64,000 bases of DNA from Nitrogeniibacter sp050293885 (GTDB lineage: Bacteria > Pseudomonadota > Gammaproteobacteria > Burkholderiales > Rhodocyclaceae). Shown piece after piece: positions 1-8,042 of this stretch. The position numbers and the translations under genes were made by a program. The DNA lies in NCBI GenBank assembly GCA_050293885.1, contig JBNKNO010000003.1, positions 62,001 through 126,000 of the forward strand, written 5' to 3'. The stretch's first letter is position 1. Each line of letters starts with the position of its first letter. A model generated the notes under the pieces. It ran no database searches and was not told where the DNA came from. It was given only the letters and a program-made list of their open reading frames with translations.

Positions 1-152
1 TCGGACTTCTGAACGAGTTTTTCCACCGACAGGATGACGTTCACACTGGTGACGTTGTCGAAGTGCCGGATCACCCGGTCGAGCTTGGATTCGACGTAAT
101 CGCGGATGGCGGGAGTAACTTCTACGTGATGTCCGGTGATGTTGAGGTTCAT
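1..152 (-). CDS. hpf: Ribosome hibernation promoting factor HPF (partial, 3' end outside window)
   Basis: Only the first 50 codons are present; the gene runs off base 1. The peptide opens MNLNITGHHVEVTPAIRDYV and continues with a 'SKLDRVIRHFDNV' helix, which is the start of the HPF/YfiA fold that binds the 30S decoding region and silences ribosomes in stationary phase. The start is supported by an AGGAG ribosome site six bases upstream. It lies 14 bases downstream of rpoN, the usual proteobacterial order rpoN-hpf, so the two are probably co-transcribed. Whether it is the long or short HPF form cannot be seen because the C-terminus is missing. Confidence 0.9.
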   Translation of the reverse strand, partial: MNLNITGHHVEVTPAIRDYVESKLDRVIRHFDNVTSVNVILSVEKLVQKS

Positions 153-166
153 GATTGCTCCTGTTG

Positions 167-1561
167 TCAGATCGTCTTGCGTTTGCTGACCGGCGGGATG
201 TTGAGGGACTCACGGTATTTCGCGACCGTGCGTCTGGCCACAACCATGCCCTGCTGGCCTAATAAATCTGCGATTTTCGAATCGGAAAGGGGTTTCTTGC
301 GGTCTTCGGCCTCGATAAATTGACGGATCAGCGCCCGAATGGCGGTTGAAGACGCAGCGCCGCCGGTGTCTGTGGACACGTGACTGCCGAAGAAATATTT
401 GAACTCCAGTACGCCGCGCGGCGTAGACATGTACTTTTGCGTGGTGACGCGGGAGATTGTTGACTCGTGAAGTTCGAGCTCTTCCGCGATTTCACGCAGG
501 GTGAGAGGGCGCATCGCCACCTCTCCATAATCGAAGAACTGTCGCTGTTGGTCAACGATGGCCTGGGCGACGCGCAAAATCGTGTCGAAGCGCTGCTGTA
601 CGTTTTTGATGAGCCATTTGGCCTCCTGCAACTGTCCGCCCAGATCGCCGTTGTTGCCGCGGTTCTGCTGCAGCAGCTGGGCGTACAGCGCATTGACCTT
701 GAGGCGGGGCATGGCTTCCGGGTTGAGCATGGCGGCCCAGCGCCCGCGGAATTTGCGTACCACCACGTCAGGGATCACGTAACGCGTGTCACTGACCGCA
801 AACGGCGCACAGGGACGAGGACTCAGGCTGCAGATCAGATGATGGGCCTCGCGCAGGGCGTCTTCGGAACACTGCAGGTTGCGGCGCAGGCGGACGAAAT
901 CGCGCTGGGCAAGCAACTCGAGGTGGTCTGTCACCAGGCGCAGGGCCAGATCGCGCGTATCGCCCGGCGGCATCGGCCGTAGCTGCAGTGCAAGACATTC
1001 GGCCGGCGAGCGTGCGCCGACGCCGGGTGGGTCGAGGTGTTGCAGGTGGTGCAGGGCAATCTGCAGGTCTTCGAGTTCGACTTCGTTCTCTTCGTCGAAC
1101 ATCTCGAGAATCTCGTCGAGCGACTGGGTCAGATAACCGTCGTCGTCGAGCGCTTCCATGAGGATGCGTACCAGCGAGCGGTCGCGGTCCGACATCGGTG
1201 TGAGCGCGATTTGCTGGTCCAGATGCTCGCGCAGCGAGACCTGGGCGGCGTGAAAAGACTGAAAATCGCTGTCTTCGTCGTCATCGCGATTCGACGAACT
1301 GCCCGAGCTGCCACTGGAAGACCAGTCGGTCATGTTGTCGAACGCTTCGCTGGCCTCGGATTCCTTCTTTTCCGACTCCGCGTCACTGCTTTGCTCGGCC
1401 GGCCCCTCGTCTTCGCGTTCGAGCAGCGGGTTGTCGAGCAGTGCCTTTTCGATTTCCTGGTTCAGCTCAATGGTCGACAGCTGCAGCAGTTTGATGGACT
1501 GCTGTAGTTGTGGCGTCAGCGTGAGGTGCTGCGAGAGTTTGAGCTGGAGTGTGGGCTTCAT
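167..1561 (-). CDS. rpoN: RNA polymerase sigma-54 factor
   Basis: A 464-residue sigma-54, the alternative sigma factor that recognises -24/-12 promoters and needs AAA+ activators. The Gln/Leu-rich activator-interacting region is at residues 1-50 (opening MKPTLQLKLSQHLTLTPQLQ), followed by an acidic linker (about 50-105), the core-binding domain, and near the C-terminus the RpoN box 'ARRTVAKYRE' that reads the -24 element. Length is normal for the family. It sits between lptB and hpf on the minus strand. A strong sigma-54 promoter in this same window lies upstream of the PEP-CTERM gene at 37458-38255. Confidence 0.97.
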   Translation of the reverse strand: MKPTLQLKLSQHLTLTPQLQQSIKLLQLSTIELNQEIEKALLDNPLLEREDEGPAEQSSDAESEKKESEASEAFDNMTDWSSSGSSGSSSNRDDDEDSDFQSFHAAQVSLREHLDQQIALTPMSDRDRSLVRILMEALDDDGYLTQSLDEILEMFDEENEVELEDLQIALHHLQHLDPPGVGARSPAECLALQLRPMPPGDTRDLALRLVTDHLELLAQRDFVRLRRNLQCSEDALREAHHLICSLSPRPCAPFAVSDTRYVIPDVVVRKFRGRWAAMLNPEAMPRLKVNALYAQLLQQNRGNNGDLGGQLQEAKWLIKNVQQRFDTILRVAQAIVDQQRQFFDYGEVAMRPLTLREIAEELELHESTISRVTTQKYMSTPRGVLEFKYFFGSHVSTDTGGAASSTAIRALIRQFIEAEDRKKPLSDSKIADLLGQQGMVVARRTVAKYRESLNIPPVSKRKTI

Positions 1562-1576
1562 TGATGGGTGAATGCG

Positions 1577-2299
1577 TCAGAGTCTGAAATGTTCGCCGAG
1601 ATACACCTGACGCACCTGGTCATTTTGCACGATATCGGACGGCGTGCCACTGGCAAGCACTTCGCCCGAGTTGATAATGAAGGCCCGCTCACAGATACCG
1701 AGGGTCTCGCGCACGTTGTGGTCGGTAATCAACACACCAATACCGCGCTCCTTGAGATAGCGGATGATCTTCTGGATATCGAGCACGGCAATCGGATCGA
1801 CGCCGGCAAACGGCTCGTCGAGCAGGATGAGCCGCGGCGCGGTGGCCAATGCGCGTGCGATCTCGCAACGACGACGTTCGCCACCCGATAGCGAAATGGC
1901 CGTGTTGTCGCGCAGGTGGGCAATGCCAAGCTCTTCGAGCAACTCCTCGAGCTTTTCCTGCATGGCCTTGCGTGGCAGGTTCTGTAGCTCGAGCACGGCG
2001 AGGATGTTCTCTTCGACCGTCAGTTTGCGAAATACGCTCATTTCCTGCGGCAGGTAGGACAAACCCAGCTTGGCGCGGGCGTGGATCGGCAGATGCGTGA
2101 GCTGGGCGTCGTCGAGCGTAATGTCGCCGCCATCGGCGGCCACCAAACCGACAATCATGTAGAAACACGTCGTCTTGCCGGCGCCATTGGGGCCCAGCAG
2201 TCCAACGACCTCGCCGCTGCCGACATCAAACGAGACGTCGTGCACCACCGTGCGTGATTTGTACTTCTTCTGTAGTCCGGTGACCCTAAGCAGGCTCAT
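1577..2299 (-). CDS. lptB: LPS export ABC transporter ATPase LptB
   Basis: A 240-residue cytoplasmic ATPase of the LptB2FG machine that extracts lipopolysaccharide from the inner membrane. Walker A GPNGAGKTT is near residue 36, the signature is SLSGGERRR, and Walker B reads LILLDEPFAGVD. The opening MSLLRVTGLQKKYKSRTVV fits LptB better than general ABC proteins. Its 5' end overlaps recX by 14 bases, so translation may be coupled. LptA and LptC genes, which usually precede lptB, are not present here; recX takes that place. Confidence 0.95.
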   Translation of the reverse strand: MSLLRVTGLQKKYKSRTVVHDVSFDVGSGEVVGLLGPNGAGKTTCFYMIVGLVAADGGDITLDDAQLTHLPIHARAKLGLSYLPQEMSVFRKLTVEENILAVLELQNLPRKAMQEKLEELLEELGIAHLRDNTAISLSGGERRRCEIARALATAPRLILLDEPFAGVDPIAVLDIQKIIRYLKERGIGVLITDHNVRETLGICERAFIINSGEVLASGTPSDIVQNDQVRQVYLGEHFRL

Positions 2300-2732
2300 C
2301 GTTGCTGTCTTTCAAGATTCTGTGAATGATATCGGCGCCAAACCCTCTTCCCTGAAGAAAGCGCGCCTGTTTTGCCCACTCGCGGGCATCGGCGGGTTGT
2401 TCGCCGAACTTCTTCTTCCATACATCCCGGGCGCGCCCAGCGTCGTCCGTTTCGGTGCTGTCCTGCAAGGCCTCGTCGATGAGATGTTCGGCAACGCCTT
2501 TTTGCTGCAATTCCAAGCGCAGACGCCGATTGCCGAGGCGGGCCTGGCGGCTGCGTACATAACTCTGGGCGAATCGCGCGTCGGAGAGCAGATCGAGGGA
2601 TTCGAGACGGTCGAGCAAGGCGTCGACCGTTTGCTTGTCCGCTGCATCGCCGAGCTTTTTCGCCAGTTCTGCCCGGCTGTGCTCGCGCCCGGAGATCAGT
2701 CTCAGGGCGCGGGATTTCAGGGCATCCGACAT
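2286..2732 (-). CDS. recX: Regulatory protein RecX
   Basis: A 148-residue RecX, a small helical protein that modulates RecA filaments and strand exchange. I chose the ATG at 2732 (MSDALKSRALRLISGREHSR), which leaves a 14-base gap after the recA stop codon at 2744; the longer open frame only extends back into recA. The characteristic helical repeats are visible, for example 'LLSDARFAQSYVRSR' and 'RAREWAKQARFLQGRGF'-type segments near the C-terminus. The recA-recX order is the classical one. Confidence 0.92.
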   Translation of the reverse strand: MSDALKSRALRLISGREHSRAELAKKLGDAADKQTVDALLDRLESLDLLSDARFAQSYVRSRQARLGNRRLRLELQQKGVAEHLIDEALQDSTETDDAGRARDVWKKKFGEQPADAREWAKQARFLQGRGFGADIIHRILKDSNDEPA

Positions 2733-2743
2733 GTGCGCCGCAG

Positions 2744-3778
<1,035 letters not shown>

Positions 3779-3858
3779 GTTGGAGCTTCCTCGAATGTCT
3801 GTTTGATGGAGATTATGGCACAGAGATTGCTGGTGTGTTGATGTCCGTCACGCCAGAA

Positions 3859-4350
3859 TCATGTGCATTTATACAGTATAACGCGCAGGGCGTGCACCAC
3901 CGTCTGGCGGCGCACGTCGGCGCGATTGCCATCAAAGCGACAGGTTTCGGAAAAGACCGGCTGCCCCGGCCAGGCCCAGGCCAGGCACACCGTGCCGACA
4001 GGCTTCGTCGGGCTACCGCCCGTGGGGCCGGCGATGCCGGAAACGGCGACGGCAACGTTGGCGTCGCTTGCGGCCAGTGCGCCCTTGACCATGGCCTGTA
4101 CAACGGATTCGGAGACGGCACCCTCGGCTTCGAGCATGGCGGCCGGTATCGCCAGCATGCGCGACTTGGCCGCGTTCGAGTAGGTCACGAAGCCGCAGTC
4201 GAACCACGCGGAACTGCCCGCGATCGCCGTGATGGCCTCGGCGATCCAGCCGCCCGTGCACGACTCGGCGGTACTCAGCGTCCAGCCCTTGCGCTGGAGC
4301 AGCTCGCCGGTGCGCCCGGCCAGATCGAACAGCTCAGCGTCCACGCTCAT
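3859..4350 (-). CDS. CinA-family nicotinamide-nucleotide amidohydrolase (PncC type)
   Basis: A 163-residue stand-alone CinA C-terminal domain, the family that deamidates NMN to nicotinate mononucleotide in pyridine nucleotide recycling. Family motifs are 'LSTAESCTGGWIAEAIT' near the N-terminus and 'AVSGIAGPTGGSPTKPVGTV' in the middle. The N-terminal MoeA-like domain of full-length CinA is absent, as is usual in Proteobacteria. It lies between pgpA and recA; the cinA-recA pairing is widely conserved. The last codons overlap the LexA-like box of recA. Calling the gene pncC or cinA would be equally reasonable. Confidence 0.9.
   Translation of the reverse strand: MSVDAELFDLAGRTGELLQRKGWTLSTAESCTGGWIAEAITAIAGSSAWFDCGFVTYSNAAKSRMLAIPAAMLEAEGAVSESVVQAMVKGALAASDANVAVAVSGIAGPTGGSPTKPVGTVCLAWAWPGQPVFSETCRFDGNRADVRRQTVVHALRVILYKCT
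3861..3876 (-). promoter_or_regulatory. LexA (SOS) box upstream of recA
   Basis: On the minus strand this reads CTGTATAAATGCACAT, matching the gamma/betaproteobacterial LexA consensus CTGT-N8-ACAG with one mismatch in the last base. It is 82 bases upstream of the recA start and overlaps the 3' end of the cinA-type gene, as expected for an internal SOS promoter. A TATACT-like hexamer overlaps its upstream side. Binding by LexA is inferred, not shown. Confidence 0.65.
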
Positions 4351-4353
4351 GGC

Positions 4354-4836
4354 TCAAGTCTCCAGGACGCGCGCGGCGACGGCGAGCACCAGCAGGGTGT
4401 AGCCGGCGGCGATGACGTCGTCGAGCATGACCCCGAAGCCGCCCTTGACCTTGCTGTCGGCCCAGCCGATCGGCGGTGGCTTGACGATGTCGAACAAGCG
4501 GAACAGCACGAACGCCGCCAGTTGCCACGCGATGCTGGCAGGCGTGAAGAACAGCACCAGCCAGAAGGGCACCATCTCGTCCCACACGATCGATCCGTGA
4601 TCGGACACGCCGAGCGCCCGGCCCGTGCGCTCGGCCGCGATGATGCCGAACACGAAGGCGGTGAGCAGGAAGACGAGAAACACGGCGTCGTTCAACGGCG
4701 CGCGCAGAAACGGATACAGCACCCAGGCCGCCAGTGTGCCGGCCGTGCCGGGGCCTTTGGGGGCCAGGCCGGAACCGAAACCGAGGGCGACAAAATGGGC
4801 GGGGTGAGCCAGCAGAAAACGAACGGTAGGGCGCAT
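4354..4836 (-). CDS. pgpA: Phosphatidylglycerophosphatase A
   Basis: A 160-residue membrane phosphatase that converts phosphatidylglycerophosphate to phosphatidylglycerol. The family's N-terminal block 'HPAHFVALGFGSGLAPKGPG' is clear, followed by hydrophobic segments around 'AVFLVFLLTAFVFGIIAAE' and the conserved acidic 'WDEMVPFW' and 'GVMLDDVIAAGYT' segments. I used MRPTVRFLL as start; an ATG three codons further upstream (4845) is possible. It is in the order thiL-pgpA-cinA, seen in many Betaproteobacteria, with three bases between it and the next gene. Confidence 0.92.
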   Translation of the reverse strand: MRPTVRFLLAHPAHFVALGFGSGLAPKGPGTAGTLAAWVLYPFLRAPLNDAVFLVFLLTAFVFGIIAAERTGRALGVSDHGSIVWDEMVPFWLVLFFTPASIAWQLAAFVLFRLFDIVKPPPIGWADSKVKGGFGVMLDDVIAAGYTLLVLAVAARVLET

Positions 4837-4888
4837 GGGAAGCATTGGGATTCGATGGGGGCCAGTATAGGCGGGCGCGCTGCCGGCG

Positions 4889-5857
4889 TCAGTCTTCGCT
4901 GGCGAAATGATCGAAGCCCTTGGGCGTGAGTGCGACGCGCTGTCCGTCGGCTTGCTGAAGCGTCAAACCCTCGTCGGGCGGCACGATGCGACCGATCCGG
5001 TGCAGCGCGACGGCGCCATCTTGCCCGGCGTCGACGATCGCTTGTCGCTGACCGGGTGGCGCACAAAACAGCAACTCGTAGTCATCTCCGCCGTGCAGGC
5101 AGGCTTTGCGTGCGAGCGCGGTGTCGCCGCAGGCGGCCGTGAGCATCGCCAGCGGGAGCGCGCGCTCGTCGAGGGTGGCGCCGACGCCGCTGGCGTCGAG
5201 CACATGGCCGAGGTCGCCGAGCAGCCCGTCGGACACATCCAGCATGGCGCTGGCCAGCCCGTTCAACGCACGACCGAGGGCGACGCGCGGCTGCGGTCGG
5301 TGGAGTGCGTCGAGGCAGGGCGCGCGCTGGGCGTCGGACAGCACCAGGCCGTCGCGTAGATGCCACAGCGCCAGCGCGGCACGCCCGGGCTGGCCGGACA
5401 CCCACAGCTCGTCCCCGATCCGGGCGCCGCTGCGACAGATGGCAGTGCCGGTCGCCAGTTCGCCCAGCGCGGTCACATTCAGCGTCAGCGGGCCGCGCGT
5501 GGTGTCGCCGCCAATCAAATCGACGTCGAAGTGGTCCGCGCATTCGTGCAGGCCGGCGGCGAATCGCGCGATCCAGTCTTCATCCACCGCCGGCAAGGCG
5601 AGCGAAAGCAGCGCCCAGCGGGGGGTGGCGCCCATGGCCGCGATGTCGGAGAGATTGACGGCGAGTGTCTTCCAGCCCAGGGCGGCGGGTTCCGCATCGG
5701 GCAGGAAGTGGCGCCCCTCGACCAGCATGTCGGTGGATACCACCACCTGGTGGCCGATGCTTGGCCGAAAAAGCGCCGCGTCGTCACCGCCGCCGAGGTC
5801 GCTGTGGCGGACCGGGCGGGTGAAGTAGCGGCGGATGAGGTCGAACTCGGAAGGCAT
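4889..5857 (-). CDS. thiL: Thiamine-monophosphate kinase
   Basis: A 322-residue ATP-dependent kinase that makes thiamine pyrophosphate from thiamine monophosphate. It starts MPSEFDLIRRYFTRPVRHSD, followed by the Gly/Asp nucleotide-binding block GGGDDAALF, then 'VVSTDMLVEGRHF', 'NLSDIAAMGATPRWALLSLA', and 'CLHGGDDYELLFCAPPGQ' towards the end. These are ThiL hallmarks. A longer frame extends back to 5989, but its extra N-terminus has no family character. In many relatives thiL follows nusB; here nusB is 12 kb away. Confidence 0.94.
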   Translation of the reverse strand: MPSEFDLIRRYFTRPVRHSDLGGGDDAALFRPSIGHQVVVSTDMLVEGRHFLPDAEPAALGWKTLAVNLSDIAAMGATPRWALLSLALPAVDEDWIARFAAGLHECADHFDVDLIGGDTTRGPLTLNVTALGELATGTAICRSGARIGDELWVSGQPGRAALALWHLRDGLVLSDAQRAPCLDALHRPQPRVALGRALNGLASAMLDVSDGLLGDLGHVLDASGVGATLDERALPLAMLTAACGDTALARKACLHGGDDYELLFCAPPGQRQAIVDAGQDGAVALHRIGRIVPPDEGLTLQQADGQRVALTPKGFDHFASED

Positions 5858-5970
5858 GGCGGGGGGCTCGGAGGGGATGCGTGAGCATAGCGCCGCAGCC
5901 AAAACGGCGCCAGATATGGGTTTTACGTGCGCCATGCCAAACGAATTGAAACATTCGTACAAAAATATTT

Positions 5971-5979
5971 TGTTAAAAT
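5971..5979 (+). promoter_or_regulatory. Candidate extended -10 promoter for the NAGGN operon
   Basis: The sequence TGTTAAAAT fits an extended -10 (TGn-TAnnnT) in an AT-rich island, with a TTGAAA hexamer 22 bases further upstream (too far for a standard -35). Transcription would begin near 5986, giving a leader of about 270 nucleotides before the amidotransferase start codon. Confidence 0.4.
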
Positions 5980-5985
5980 GCGCCT

Positions 5986-6258
5986 GCAATTCCTTCGCGG
6001 CGTCCGGTGGCCGGCTCGACGCGAAGTGCAGTGCGAAGCGCGCTTGGCGCGATTCATTTCGCGCCCGACGGCCCTGCGCCGGCCTTGGCCGGTGTTCGAC
6101 ACCCGGGTGCGTCGGCGGTAGCCCGCGACGACCCGTGTCGTCTGTTTTGCAGCACTCGCAGTTCGGTACGGCACACCATGTGCCGTGCGAGCGTTTTGCC
6201 TGATCGTCGATGCCGAAGGGTGTTGGCGACGAATCCGGAAATCGATCAAGGAGATGGC
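5986..6258 (+). other. Long hairpin-rich 5' leader of the NAGGN operon
   Basis: This 401-base gap between thiL and the amidotransferase gene (5858-6258) holds no convincing gene. The promoter-distal part has four consecutive hairpins: CCGGCC-TT-GGCCGG at 6079-6092, GGTGT-TCG-ACACC at 6091-6103 (sharing its first two bases with the previous one), GACGA-N6-TCGTC at 6127-6142 followed by TGTTTTGC, and CGGCACA-CCA-TGTGCCG at 6169-6185 nested inside CTCGCA/TGCGAG (6155-6191), followed by GCGTTTTGCC. The last two resemble weak attenuators. No known riboswitch class is recognised. Confidence 0.45.
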
Positions 6259-8031
6259 ATGTGCGGCATTGCGGGTGAGATCAGGTTCGACGGGCAGATG
6301 CCCGATGCGCAGGCGCTCGGCTGCATGGTCGGCGCGCAGGCAAAGCGCGGGCCCGACGGCGCTGGCGTGCACATGCAACTGGGGCGTGGCTTCGGCCATC
6401 GGCGCCTCAAGATCATGGATCTTTCCGAGGCCGCCGCGCAGCCCATGTTCGACCCCGCGCTGGGCATCGGCATCGTGTTCAACGGCGCGGTCTACAACCA
6501 CCCCGAACTGCATCGCGAGCTCGAAGGGCTGGGCTACACCTTCTATTCCCACGGCGACACCGAAGTGCTGCTCAAGGCTTACCACGCCTGGGGGCCGGAT
6601 TTCGTCAAACGTCTCAACGGCATGTTCGCCTTCGCGATCTGGGAGCGCGACAGCGGCAAGGTGCTGTTCGGGCGTGACCGCCTCGGCATCAAGCCTTTCT
6701 ACTACGCCGAGGTGGACGGCGGTCTGCGCTTCGCCTCCTCGTTGCCCGCACTGGTGAAGGCCGGCGGCGTCGATACCGGCATCGATCCGGTGGCGCTCAA
6801 CAGCTATCTGTCGTTTCATGCCGTGGTGCCGGCGCCGTACACGCTGCTCAAAGGCGTGCGCAAGCTGCCGCCCGGCCATCTCATGGAAGTGGCCGCCGAC
6901 GGCACGCGCAAGATGCATCGCTTCTGGACGCTCGAGAGCCATCGCTCGGCCGAGGACGAAGCGCGCAGTTTCGACGACTGGCGTGATCTGCTGCTCGACG
7001 AGTTGCGCGCGGCGGTCAAGCGCCGCCTGGTGGCCGATGTGCCGGTCGGCGCCTTGCTCTCCGGTGGTGTCGATTCCAGCCTCATCGTCGGCCTCATGGC
7101 CGAAGCCGGGGTCACCGACCTGCACACCTACAACGTCGGCTTCGAGGACGTGGGCGGCGAAAAGGGCAACGAGTTCGAATACGCGCAGATCGTGGCCGAC
7201 GCCTTCGGCACCAATCACGAACGCATCTTCGTGCCCGAGGCCGAGCTGCTGCGCCGCCTGCCCGAGGCCATCGAGGCCATGAACGAGCCCATGGTCAGCC
7301 ACGACTGCATCGGCTTCTATCTGCTCTCCGAGGCGGTGTCGCGGCGGACCAAGGTGGTGCAGAGCGGGCAGGGCGCCGACGAAGTGTTCGGCGGCTACCA
7401 TTGGTATCCCAAGCTCGACGGCAGCGCCGATCCGGTCGGCGACTATCTCGCCGCCTTCCGCGATCGCGATCACGACGAATACCGGGCGCTGGTGCAGCCG
7501 GCCTATCACGCCCACGATTTCAGCGCCGAGTTCGTCGCCGATCACTTCGGTCAGCCGGGCGCGGACGACCCCGTCGACAAGGCGCTGCGCATCGACACCA
7601 CCATCATGCTCGTCGACGACCCGGTCAAGCGTGTCGACAACATGACCATGGCCTTCGGCCTCGAAGCCCGTGTGCCCTTCCTCGATCACGAACTGGTCGA
7701 GTTCGCGGCCCGCATTCCGGCGCGCCACAAGCTCGCGCAGGGTGGCAAGGGCGTACTCAAGGAAGCCGCGCGCAAGGTCATTCCGTCGGCGGTCATCGAT
7801 CGGCCCAAGGGCTACTTCCCGGTACCGGGGCTCAAGTATCTGCAAGGCTCGGTGCTCGAGACGGTGCGCGATGCCCTGCAAGGCCGGGCGGCGCGTGAGC
7901 GCGGTTTGTTTGCCGCCGGCGAGGTTGACCGCCTGCTTGCTGATCCGGGCAAGCACATCACGCCGCTGCGCGGTTCAAAGCTTTGGCAGCTGGGGCTGTT
8001 GGAGTGGTGGCTGCAGACGCATCTTTCCTGA
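6259..8031 (+). CDS. N-acetylglutaminylglutamine amidotransferase (AsnB-like)
   Basis: A 590-residue asparagine-synthetase-family enzyme of the N-acetylglutaminylglutamine amide (NAGGN) osmolyte pathway. The start at 6259 has AAGGAG upstream and exposes the class II glutaminase Cys2 (MCGIAGEIRF). The glutaminase domain covers about 1-200; the synthetase domain carries the PP-loop SGGVDSS at 268-274, and 'GQGADEVFGGYHWYP' further on. The family role is inferred from the next two genes, which are the other NAGGN enzymes. An upstream in-frame extension to 6007 is rejected because Cys2 must be N-terminal for activity. It heads an operon behind a structured leader. Confidence 0.92.
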   Translation: MCGIAGEIRFDGQMPDAQALGCMVGAQAKRGPDGAGVHMQLGRGFGHRRLKIMDLSEAAAQPMFDPALGIGIVFNGAVYNHPELHRELEGLGYTFYSHGDTEVLLKAYHAWGPDFVKRLNGMFAFAIWERDSGKVLFGRDRLGIKPFYYAEVDGGLRFASSLPALVKAGGVDTGIDPVALNSYLSFHAVVPAPYTLLKGVRKLPPGHLMEVAADGTRKMHRFWTLESHRSAEDEARSFDDWRDLLLDELRAAVKRRLVADVPVGALLSGGVDSSLIVGLMAEAGVTDLHTYNVGFEDVGGEKGNEFEYAQIVADAFGTNHERIFVPEAELLRRLPEAIEAMNEPMVSHDCIGFYLLSEAVSRRTKVVQSGQGADEVFGGYHWYPKLDGSADPVGDYLAAFRDRDHDEYRALVQPAYHAHDFSAEFVADHFGQPGADDPVDKALRIDTTIMLVDDPVKRVDNMTMAFGLEARVPFLDHELVEFAARIPARHKLAQGGKGVLKEAARKVIPSAVIDRPKGYFPVPGLKYLQGSVLETVRDALQGRAARERGLFAAGEVDRLLADPGKHITPLRGSKLWQLGLLEWWLQTHLS

Positions 8032-8042
8032 GTGACGCGACC

